Shown: piece by piece, positions 1 to 5,148 of the stretch | Position numbering within the stretch: the stretch's first letter is position 1 | How the letters are laid out: the number at the start of each line of letters is the position of its first letter | NCBI GenBank assembly: GCA_030634785.1 | Contig: DAOWAC010000079.1 | Coordinates: forward strand, 1 to 5,148 | Length of the DNA stretch: 5,148 nucleotides | DNA from: Chloroflexota bacterium | Lineage (GTDB): Archaea; Iainarchaeota; Iainarchaeia; Iainarchaeales; GCA-2688035 | Reading direction: 5' to 3' | Notes under the pieces: model-generated | Told to the model about the DNA's origin: nothing | What the model saw: the letters and a program-made list of their open reading frames with translations, nothing else | The model's database searches: none | Made by a program: the position numbers and the translations under genes

Positions 1-432
1 GAAGGAAGATGGATTGAAAAAAGAATTGAAAATGTTTCAAAGGTTGAAAACTTTGGTGAACTTGACAAAAGAGAAAGTAAAACCGAAACAATTGAAATAG
101 AACTTAATGAAAACGGATTGTTTAAAACAAGAGTTAGAGCTTCAGGACTTGAAGCAGGTTTTGACGAAAAAATAATACAATTTGAAGCAACAGGCGCAAA
201 TACAGGATGTATTGCAAGCTATTGTGAAGAACAAAGAACTGTTGGAAAAAACTGCATTACCAGATGTTATTGTAACAATTGTCTTTTCGGAAGCAACTGC
301 ACAGAAAAGCTTCTCCAGGCAGATAATGTTACACTTGGACTAATACCGGAACTTGATTTAGAAAATGCAGAACCAACAGTACTTGGAAGCAATATTGTTG
401 AATTCAAAGTTCCTGAAACATTTTGTCCTTAA
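1..432 (+). CDS. 3' end of a gene of unknown function with a Cys-rich segment (5' end outside window)
   Basis: The frame is open from the first base, so at least 143 codons belong to a gene that begins upstream. An internal TTG at 118 should not be taken as its start. I do not recognise the family. The first 65 or so residues are charged and beta-prone (alternating Thr, Ile, Glu). A Cys-rich stretch follows with spacing C-x5-C-x9-C-x3-C-x-C-x2-C-x5-C at window codons 70-100, and an eighth Cys sits two residues before the stop. N-x-S/T sequons occur at codons 11, 99 and 109. No transmembrane segment is visible in this part. Such a composition fits an exported disulfide-rich surface protein, but the C-x3-C-x-C-x2-C core could equally bind metal. 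No signal peptide can be assessed because the N-terminus is missing. The TAA stop at 430-432 may itself be a lesion, because the next bases still resemble coding sequence (see the following entry). Confidence 0.75.
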   Translation, partial: EGRWIEKRIENVSKVENFGELDKRESKTETIEIELNENGLFKTRVRASGLEAGFDEKIIQFEATGANTGCIASYCEEQRTVGKNCITRCYCNNCLFGSNCTEKLLQADNVTLGLIPELDLENAEPTVLGSNIVEFKVPETFCP

Positions 433-596
433 ATAGTACCAGATAACAGCTGACACTAGCCCTGATGATATTGTCCCATATGACACTAACCCTCATGATA
501 CAATCTCTGGTGACTCAGACCCAGTCTCTAATCCAGATGATTTCTCACCAGGCGACATTTTTCCTAGATGATACTATTGCAGAAAATCTGACTTAG
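433..596 (+). pseudogene. Decayed Asp/Pro/Ser-rich C-terminal tail of the preceding gene
   Basis: This stretch between the upstream stop and the aldolase gene reads as coding, but in successive frames. In the frame of the upstream gene the codons after TAA (430-432) give I-V-P-D-N-S. Skipping one base (451) gives an open, strongly biased stretch of Asp, Pro, Ser and Thr from 452 to 568 that closes at TGA 569-571. Skipping one more base (566) continues as D-D-T-I-A-E-N-L-T and ends at TAG 594-596. The motifs I-V-P and P-D-D recur across the breaks. The simplest reading is one acidic, proline-rich spacer tail broken by a nonsense change and two single-base insertions. No start codon with a ribosome-binding site supports an independent gene. 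Assembly or sequencing errors would give the same picture. Confidence 0.5.
451..541 (+). repeat. Degenerate 30-bp tandem repeat (10-residue period)
   Basis: Three adjacent 30-base units start at 451, 481 and 511, each with TGAC. The first 20 bases of the first two units match at 18 of 20 positions. The third unit is more diverged at DNA level but keeps the pattern when translated in the 452 frame: each 10-residue block opens with Asp-(Thr/Ser)-x-Pro. A fourth, weaker block follows (542-571). The repeat is therefore better explained as a protein repeat than as a DNA element. Confidence 0.6.
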
Positions 597-609
597 AAAC
601 TTACCAAAA

Positions 610-1512
610 TTAGGCTTTTCCTTTTGCACCAAACAAAACAAGTTTGTGCTCACAAACCTTTTGAGTTAAATCCTGTGCAGACAGTAAAGAATTTCTTGGA
701 TCAAAGTCTTTTGGATTCTTTGCATAGAATTCACACAGTCCTGCAGTAAAAGAAAGTCTTAAATCAGTGTCAATATTTATTTTGGAAACACCAAGCTTTA
801 TTGCTTTTTTCAAATCAGCTTCTGAAACACCTTTTGCTTTTGAAATTTTTGCACCAAAGCGATTACACTTTTGCACAAGTTCTTTTGGAACAGAAGAAGC
901 TCCATGCAAAACCAATGGAACAGAAACAAGCTCGTTAATTTCTTTCAGCCTTGAAAAATCAAGCTTTGATTTTCCTTTAAATTTGTGAGCACCATGTGAA
1001 GTGCCTATTGCAACAGCCAAACTGTCACAATTTGTTTTTTCAACAAAAAATTTTGCTTCTTCAGGATTTGTTAAATGCGAATTGGTTGAACCAAGCCTTT
1101 TTAGTGCTCCAAGCTCTGCTTCAACAGAACAACCCTTTCTTTTAGCCATTGAAACAACCTTTTTTGTAATCGCAATATTTTTCTTCAAAGAATACTTGCT
1201 TGCATCAACCATAACACTTTTGAAACCAAGATTAATACAACTTTTTATCAGAGGAAGATGTCTGCCATGGTCAAGATGAATACAAACAGGAACTTTTGCA
1301 CTTTTTTCAAGCTCTTGTACAATTCCAAAAATGTTTTCGAGACCAGCATATCTTATTGTGCTTTCAGTAATCTGAATCATCAAAGGAGATTTTGTTCTTT
1401 CAGCTGCCTGAAAAATTGCCTTGCTTACTTCAAGATTGCTTGTATTAAAAGATGGAAGCGCATAACGACCTTTTCTTGCCTTTCTCAATAAGGGTACTGC
1501 TTGTTTGAACAT
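610..1512 (-). CDS. fba: Class II (zinc-dependent) fructose-bisphosphate aldolase family protein
   Basis: The predicted role is reversible cleavage of fructose 1,6-bisphosphate to dihydroxyacetone phosphate and glyceraldehyde 3-phosphate in the cytoplasm. The 300-residue protein is full length for the family. Visible signatures are the S-F-N segment near residue 21, H-L-D-H-G at 79-83 (catalytic Asp81 and zinc ligand His82), V-E-A-E-L-G at 130-135, G-T-S-H-G at 170-174 (zinc ligand His173), L-H-G-A-S at 202-206 (zinc ligand His203), and K-I-N-I-D-T-D at 244-250, the phosphate-binding region. The loop after E-L-G (136-150) is short and lacks the E-D pair usual at this place, so activity or substrate may differ. 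Tagatose-bisphosphate aldolase is the main alternative within the family. The ATG at 1512-1510 is supported by a strong ribosome-binding site. The gene is transcribed divergently from gatD. Bacterial-type class II aldolases are unusual in well-studied archaea. Confidence 0.9.
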   Translation of the reverse strand: MFKQAVPLLRKARKGRYALPSFNTSNLEVSKAIFQAAERTKSPLMIQITESTIRYAGLENIFGIVQELEKSAKVPVCIHLDHGRHLPLIKSCINLGFKSVMVDASKYSLKKNIAITKKVVSMAKRKGCSVEAELGALKRLGSTNSHLTNPEEAKFFVEKTNCDSLAVAIGTSHGAHKFKGKSKLDFSRLKEINELVSVPLVLHGASSVPKELVQKCNRFGAKISKAKGVSEADLKKAIKLGVSKINIDTDLRLSFTAGLCEFYAKNPKDFDPRNSLLSAQDLTQKVCEHKLVLFGAKGKA

Positions 1513-1515
1513 TAT

Positions 1516-1522
1516 ATCACCT
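1516..1522 (-). promoter_or_regulatory. Shine-Dalgarno site of the aldolase gene
   Basis: On the - strand AGGTGAT lies three bases before the ATG (five bases from the GGTG core). It is complementary to the conserved 3' end of 16S rRNA, and it fixes the aldolase start. Confidence 0.75.
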
Positions 1523-1534
1523 AAAAAACAACCG

Positions 1535-1564
1535 ATTAATATAAATTGCTTCTTTTATATTAAT
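1535..1564. promoter_or_regulatory. Divergent aldolase/gatD promoter on an 11-bp inverted repeat
   Basis: ATTAATATAAA (1535-1545) and TTTATATTAAT (1554-1564) form a perfect 11-bp inverted repeat around an 8-base spacer. Each arm contains an archaeal TATA-like box. Using the usual distance of about 26 bases from box centre to transcription start, the left arm would start gatD near 1567, giving a leader of about 12 bases. The right arm, read on the - strand, would start the aldolase near 1531, giving a leader of about 18 bases that includes its ribosome-binding site. The start positions are inferred, not seen. Confidence 0.5.
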
Positions 1565-1578
1565 TTATTGGATTTAAC

Positions 1579-2904
1579 ATGACTAAAAATATAAACGAAT
1601 TCCTGAAAAAGAACAAAGTCAAAGAAGGCGACATTGTTGAAATAACTGAAGAAAAAGGCAATGTAATGAAAGGAACAATAATTCCTTCTAAAGAAAACGT
1701 TCTTGCACTAAAACTTGAAAACGGCTACAATGTAGGCATTTCATCAGAAAAAATCAAATCCGTAAAAAAAACTGGCGCTGGAAAAACTGTTGGAAAAGCA
1801 AAAACTGTTGAAATAAAAAAGAAACCTGGCTTGCCAACAATAAGTATTTTGCACACAGGAGGCACAATTGCTTCAAGAGTTGATTACAAAACAGGTGGAG
1901 CTTATGCAGCATTTGGAGCAGAAGATTTGTTTACCATGTTTCCGGAACTTGAAAAAATAGCAAATTTTAATTCAAGACTTGTAACAAATATTATGAGTGA
2001 AGATATTAGATTTAAAGATTATCAAACTATTGCAAAAGCAATTACTGAAGAAATAAAAAAAGGAGTAAAAGGAATAATTATCGGACATGGAACAGACACT
2101 CTTGCAGTAACAGCAACAGCTCTTGCATTCATGTTTGAAAACATCCCTATTCCTGTATTGGTTGTTGGATCACAAAGAAGCAGTGACAGAGGAAGTTCGG
2201 ATGCTGCAATGAATTTAACCTGTGCAGCAAACTTTATTGCAAAATCCGATTTTGCAGGAGTTGCAATCTGCCTACACCACCATGAGTCTGATACAGAATG
2301 TGCAATTTTGCCTGCATGTAAGACAAGAAAACTTCATACAAGCAGACGAGACGCATTCAAAGCAGTAAATGATACTCCAATCACATTGGTTGAATACAAA
2401 ACAGCAAACATTAAATTTTTGAAAAAAAATTATGAGAAAGCTGATAAAAACAAGAAGTTTTCATTAAAAGACAAGTTTGAAGAAAAAGTAGGACTGCTTA
2501 AAACACATGTAAACATACAACCAGAAGTATTTGAATTTTTTCAAAAAAACAAATATGAAGGATTTGTATTGGAAGCAACAGGAATCGGTCAGGCTCCAAC
2601 AAACACAAAAGAACATGAAAAAAATTATGAAACATTAAAAAAATTTATAAAAGGCGGAGGAATTATTGCATTAACCTCGCAATGTATCTTTGGAAGGGTT
2701 CACCCTACTATTTATACAAACTGTAGAAGACTTGCAAGCATAGGAGTAATTTTTTGTGAAGATATGCTTACAGAAACTGCTTTTATTAAACTTGCATGGC
2801 TTTTGGGAAATTACAACAAAGAAGAAACAAAAAAACTAATGACAAAAAACATGCGCGGAGAAATAAGCGCTTGTACTGAAATTGACAACGGTGAAATAAA
2901 ATAA
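1579..2904 (+). CDS. gatD: Glutamyl-tRNA(Gln) amidotransferase subunit D
   Basis: GatD is the asparaginase-like subunit of the archaeal GatDE complex. It releases ammonia from an amide donor, which GatE uses to convert Glu-tRNA(Gln) to Gln-tRNA(Gln). The 441-residue length matches the family. An N-terminal small beta domain (about residues 15-65, with E-G-D-I-V-E-I and a K-G-T-I-I-P strand) precedes the asparaginase domain. Asparaginase signatures are H-T-G-G-T-I-A-S at 92-99 (catalytic Thr96), H-G-T-D-T at 170-174 (Thr172 and Asp173), and the Lys at 248 in A-C-K-T-R. The extra N-terminal domain and the G-S-Q-R-S-S-D-R-G-S-S-D-A segment (197-209) separate it from plain L-asparaginases. No clear Shine-Dalgarno site precedes the ATG, so the message is probably leaderless or short-leadered. 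The partner gatE is not adjacent: the next gene is convergent and unrelated. Confidence 0.96.
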   Translation: MTKNINEFLKKNKVKEGDIVEITEEKGNVMKGTIIPSKENVLALKLENGYNVGISSEKIKSVKKTGAGKTVGKAKTVEIKKKPGLPTISILHTGGTIASRVDYKTGGAYAAFGAEDLFTMFPELEKIANFNSRLVTNIMSEDIRFKDYQTIAKAITEEIKKGVKGIIIGHGTDTLAVTATALAFMFENIPIPVLVVGSQRSSDRGSSDAAMNLTCAANFIAKSDFAGVAICLHHHESDTECAILPACKTRKLHTSRRDAFKAVNDTPITLVEYKTANIKFLKKNYEKADKNKKFSLKDKFEEKVGLLKTHVNIQPEVFEFFQKNKYEGFVLEATGIGQAPTNTKEHEKNYETLKKFIKGGGIIALTSQCIFGRVHPTIYTNCRRLASIGVIFCEDMLTETAFIKLAWLLGNYNKEETKKLMTKNMRGEISACTEIDNGEIK

Positions 2905-2913
2905 TAAAATAAC
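2894..2913 (-). terminator. T-rich termination region for the phosphate transporter gene
   Basis: Read on the - strand, the bases just past the transporter stop are rich in T, with runs of three and four T separated by A. Archaeal RNA polymerase can terminate at such tracts without a hairpin. The tract overlaps the last codons of gatD. The assignment rests on position and composition only. Confidence 0.35.
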
Positions 2914-2918
2914 TACTG

Positions 2919-2927
2919 TTTTTTTTT
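2919..2927 (+). terminator. T9 tract, likely gatD terminator
   Basis: A run of nine T begins 15 bases after the gatD stop. No hairpin precedes it, as is common for archaeal intrinsic termination. Its last two bases belong to the stop codon of the convergent transporter gene, so the two genes are separated by only 21 bases. Confidence 0.55.
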
Positions 2928-4533
2928 AGAACCCATAAGTTGTTGCCAAAGCAATATTGTGTGCGTGATCACTTACTCTTTCAAGATTCCTAATTAGTTC
3001 TGCAAATACAACACTTGTTTTCGCACTGCATTTCTTACTATTCATTCTCTCAAAGTTATTTTGTTCAAACTGTTTCTGTAATCTGTCAAGTTCTTCTTCA
3101 AGATTGGAAACTTTTTCAGCCATTTTTGGATTTCCAGAAACCATAACACTCAGAGACTTATTAAAGCAATCTCTGCTTTTTCTGGACATTATATTAAATT
3201 CACGCATAGCAGAAGCTGAAAGAACAAGTTTTTCTCTAACCTTTCTTTCAGCAAGTTCAGCAATGTTATTTGCATGATCTGAAACCCTTTCAATATCAGA
3301 AATAGCATGAACCAAAGCAGCAACCTTTTTTGAATGCTTTTTACTTAATTCTTGTCTTGTTATTTTTACAAGAAAGGCTTCAATCAAATTATCAAGCTCA
3401 TCAACTGCTTCTTCTCTTTTGTCAACAACTTTTACAAGCACTAAATCATTTGTTTGAAATGCTTTAATTGCATCGTCAAGAGCTGCTAAAGCCATTCTGC
3501 CCATTCTTTCAACCTCTTTTTCAGCAAGACTTATTGCAATAGCAGGAGTATTCAAAGTTCGCTTATCCAAAAACTTTATACCTCCATCAATTTTGATTTC
3601 TTTACCAGGCAACAACTTTTTGACAATCAAAACAAGAACTGCAACAAATGGCAGCATTATGACAACCATTGAAACATTAAAAATAAGGTGAGCATTTGCA
3701 ATCTGCCTTGGAACATTTGCAGCAGTCAAAGTAACAAATGAAACAAATGGCGAAAATATTAGCAAAAAGATAACTGCACCTGTTAAATTAAAAATTACGT
3801 GACTTAAAGCAGCTCTCTTACTTGTCAATGTTGCACCAAGAGAAGCAAGAACAACAGTTGCACAGGTCCCAATATTTGCACCAATAATTATAGCAATTGC
3901 TCCAGGTAAATCAAGAAGCTGTTCTGAAGCCATTGCAATTACAAGACCAGTTGTAGCACTGCTGCTTTGAATTAATGCAGTAAACACAGCACCTGCAGCT
4001 ACTCCAAATAAAGGAATCTGACCAAACTCAGCAAGTAAAGCAAGAGCCATTGGATCAGTTCTCAGTGGCTTTACTCCAAGACTCATTGTAGTCATTCCAA
4101 GGAAAAGAAGACCAAAGCCCATGATTATTTGACCAATATATCTATGCGAGGGTCTTTTGCAAACAGTACTTAGTGCAAATCCTATTGCAATTATTGGCAA
4201 AGAAAAAGTACCTATTTTGAAAGCAACAAGCTGTGCAGTGATAGTTGTTCCAATATTTGCACCCATTATCACAGGAATAGACTGACCTAATGAAATCAAA
4301 CCTGCATTAATCAACCCAACAAGAGTAACTGTTGTAATGCTACTGCTTTGAACAATTGCTGTTACTATAGCACCAACACCAACACCTTTTAGTTTGTTAT
4401 TTGTGAGTTTTTCAATCCAATCCCTAAGCTTGTCACCGGCAGCCTTCTGCAAACCAGTGCTTAACAATGTCATCCCATACAAAAACAGGGCAAGTCCTCC
4501 GACAAGACCAAAAACAATAGTAATAACGTCCAC
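2926..4533 (-). CDS. Na+/phosphate cotransporter family protein with C-terminal PhoU-like domain
   Basis: This is an integral membrane protein of the Na/Pi cotransporter family, expected to move phosphate with sodium; in related bacterial proteins export has also been reported, so direction is open. The 535 residues fall into two parts. Residues 1 to about 308 are hydrophobic and contain the family's inverted duplication: Q-S-S-S at 62-65 and again at 189-192, each followed by G-A-N-I-G-T (91-96 and 218-223). Residues from about 335 to the end are helical and cytoplasmic, with two PhoU-type repeats that each carry E-R-V-S-D-H (415-420 and 518-523), the kind of motif that binds metal in PhoU. 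The start is GTG at 4533-4531: the frame upstream is open to a TAA but has no ATG, GTG or TTG, and the next Met (residue 21) would cut the first membrane helix. A GGTGGG lies about six to eight bases upstream. The partner across the gap is a divergent flavin reductase, giving no functional hint. Confidence 0.93.
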   Translation of the reverse strand: MDVITIVFGLVGGLALFLYGMTLLSTGLQKAAGDKLRDWIEKLTNNKLKGVGVGAIVTAIVQSSSITTVTLVGLINAGLISLGQSIPVIMGANIGTTITAQLVAFKIGTFSLPIIAIGFALSTVCKRPSHRYIGQIIMGFGLLFLGMTTMSLGVKPLRTDPMALALLAEFGQIPLFGVAAGAVFTALIQSSSATTGLVIAMASEQLLDLPGAIAIIIGANIGTCATVVLASLGATLTSKRAALSHVIFNLTGAVIFLLIFSPFVSFVTLTAANVPRQIANAHLIFNVSMVVIMLPFVAVLVLIVKKLLPGKEIKIDGGIKFLDKRTLNTPAIAISLAEKEVERMGRMALAALDDAIKAFQTNDLVLVKVVDKREEAVDELDNLIEAFLVKITRQELSKKHSKKVAALVHAISDIERVSDHANNIAELAERKVREKLVLSASAMREFNIMSRKSRDCFNKSLSVMVSGNPKMAEKVSNLEEELDRLQKQFEQNNFERMNSKKCSAKTSVVFAELIRNLERVSDHAHNIALATTYGF

Positions 4534-4601
4534 TGGAAACCCACCACTTAAATAGAGTGGAAAGGAAAGTGCTTAAAAAACTAGGTGACTAAATTAATGA
4601 C
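4534..4601. promoter_or_regulatory. Divergent promoter region between transporter and flavin reductase genes
   Basis: The 68-base gap must hold both start signals. On the + strand, CTTAAATAG (4547-4555) is a TATA-like box that would place a start near 4577, with the AGGTGA site (4583-4588) in the leader. On the - strand, TTTTTTAAG (4580-4572) could serve the transporter, with a start near 4549 and the GGTGGG site in the leader. The + strand box sits inside a short inverted repeat, CCACT (4544-4548) and AGTGG (4556-4560), which could be an operator. All assignments are inferred from motif and distance. Confidence 0.4.
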
Positions 4602-5132
4602 ATGGACAAAATTCCTTTAGAAAAAGCAGCCAGACTAATTTATCCAAGAATTACTGTTTTGGTTACAACAAAAAGCAAAGAAGGTAAAGCAAATGCTGCC
4701 CCATACAGCTGGATTGCCCCTGTTTCATTCAGGCCACCAATGCTTTATTTAGGAATCCAGCACAGGAAAACACTTACAATAAAGAATATTCGGGAAACAA
4801 AAGAATTTGTTGTAAACATTGTTACAAAAAACTGGGCTGCAAAAGCTATCGCATGCGAAGCCAAAATTGAGAACAAGGTTGAAAAAAGTGGAATAACCTT
4901 AAGGGAAAGCAAAGTGGTAAAGGCACAAAGCGTTAAAGAGGCAAAAATTGTGCTTGAATGTAAACTGCATGAAATAATTGAAACAGATAAGGCAGACCAT
5001 TTTCTTGTAATCGGAAAAATAGTTCATGCTGAAAAAGATTCAGAACTGAAAGACAAAGAAATTGTAATGCATTATTCAGGAGCAAACTTTGCAGGCTCTG
5101 GAGAAAAATATGAGGTTGAAAGAAAAAAATGA
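4602..5132 (+). CDS. Flavin reductase family protein (FMN-binding split barrel)
   Basis: This is a 176-residue cytoplasmic flavoprotein of the flavin reductase-like, FMN-binding split-barrel family; members reduce flavin with NAD(P)H or act as flavoredoxin-type electron carriers. The N-terminal half carries the family pattern: T-V-L-V-T-T (18-23), N-A-A-P-Y-S-W (31-37) for flavin phosphate binding, S-F-R-P-P-M (42-47), then K-T-L-T-I-K-N-I (56-63) and E-F-V-V-N-I (68-73). The C-terminal half contains the D-H-F-L-V-I-G-K-I strand (132-140) and H-Y-S-G (157-160). Length is normal for the short archaeal members. The start is set by an in-frame TAA at 4590-4592 with only one ATG after it. GGTGA (4584-4588) lies 13 bases away, which is longer than ideal. 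The stop overlaps the next ATG, so the two genes are probably cotranscribed. The physiological substrate cannot be told from sequence. Confidence 0.88.
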   Translation: MDKIPLEKAARLIYPRITVLVTTKSKEGKANAAPYSWIAPVSFRPPMLYLGIQHRKTLTIKNIRETKEFVVNIVTKNWAAKAIACEAKIENKVEKSGITLRESKVVKAQSVKEAKIVLECKLHEIIETDKADHFLVIGKIVHAEKDSELKDKEIVMHYSGANFAGSGEKYEVERKK

Positions 5133-5148
5133 AAATACTTGCAATTAA
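5129..5148 (+). CDS. Start of a downstream gene, truncated by the window end
   Basis: An ATG at 5129 overlaps the TGA of the flavin reductase gene (ATGA), the usual arrangement for translationally coupled genes. GAGGT at 5112-5116 lies 12 bases upstream. Only six codons are visible: M-K-I-L-A-I. This opening is typical of flavodoxin-fold NAD(P)H-dependent FMN reductases and iron-sulfur flavoproteins, whose first beta strand runs into a phosphate-binding loop, and a redox partner would suit the neighbour. Six residues are too few to name the gene. Confidence 0.5.

Noticed and set aside
118..432. TTG at 118 as the start of a 104-residue protein
   Set aside because: The frame is open all the way to base 1 with similar composition, and no ribosome-binding site precedes the TTG. 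The gene starts upstream of the window.
451..541. The 30-base repeats as a CRISPR array
   Set aside because: The units are directly adjacent without unique spacers, diverge quickly, and encode a clear 10-residue protein period.
507..551. CTGGTGA (507-513) and TCACCAG (545-551) as a 7-bp hairpin, possibly a terminator or RNA structure
   Set aside because: The loop would be 31 bases and no T tract follows. Within a degenerate coding repeat, a 7-bp match of this kind can occur by chance.
767..1491. Three + strand open frames of 73-92 codons opposite the aldolase
   Set aside because: They are antisense shadows of a well-supported gene, with Phe/Ser-rich composition and no recognisable family.
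2926..4533. The PhoU-like tail as a separate PhoU gene fused by error
   Set aside because: A cytoplasmic PhoU-type C-terminal domain is a common architecture of this transporter family, and the reading frame is continuous.

Overview
The window looks like part of a low-GC (roughly one third G+C) archaeal chromosome. The strongest evidence is gatD, the archaea-specific tRNA-dependent amidotransferase subunit. The ribosome-binding sites of the GGTGAT type and the TATA-like, T-run punctuation of the intergenic regions fit this. A bacterial-style class II fructose-bisphosphate aldolase and a Lys-rich, AT-rich coding style would suit a DPANN-type lineage, but that placement is inference and no marker here settles it.

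Layout, left to right: (1) the 3' end of a + strand gene of unknown function with a Cys-rich segment (1-432), followed by about 165 bases that read as a decayed Asp/Pro/Ser-rich, 10-residue-periodic tail spread over three frames; (2) a class II aldolase gene on the - strand (610-1512); (3) a compact divergent promoter region built on a perfect 11-bp inverted repeat, each arm holding a TATA-like box; (4) gatD on the + strand (1579-2904); (5) a convergent 21-base gap with a T9 run; (6) a Na+/phosphate cotransporter-family protein with a PhoU-like tail on the - strand (2926-4533, GTG start); (7) a second divergent promoter region (4534-4601); (8) a flavin reductase-family protein on the + strand (4602-5132), whose stop overlaps the ATG of a gene that runs off the window (5129 onward).

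The genes belong to unrelated functions: central carbon metabolism (aldolase), Gln-tRNA synthesis (gatD), phosphate transport or homeostasis (transporter), and flavin or redox chemistry (the last two, probably one operon). I see no tRNA, rRNA, CRISPR array, transposase or integrase, and no clear evidence of a new multi-gene system. The points most worth a second look are the broken repeat tail at 430-596 and the shortened active-site loop of the aldolase, which appears to lack the usual acidic residue.
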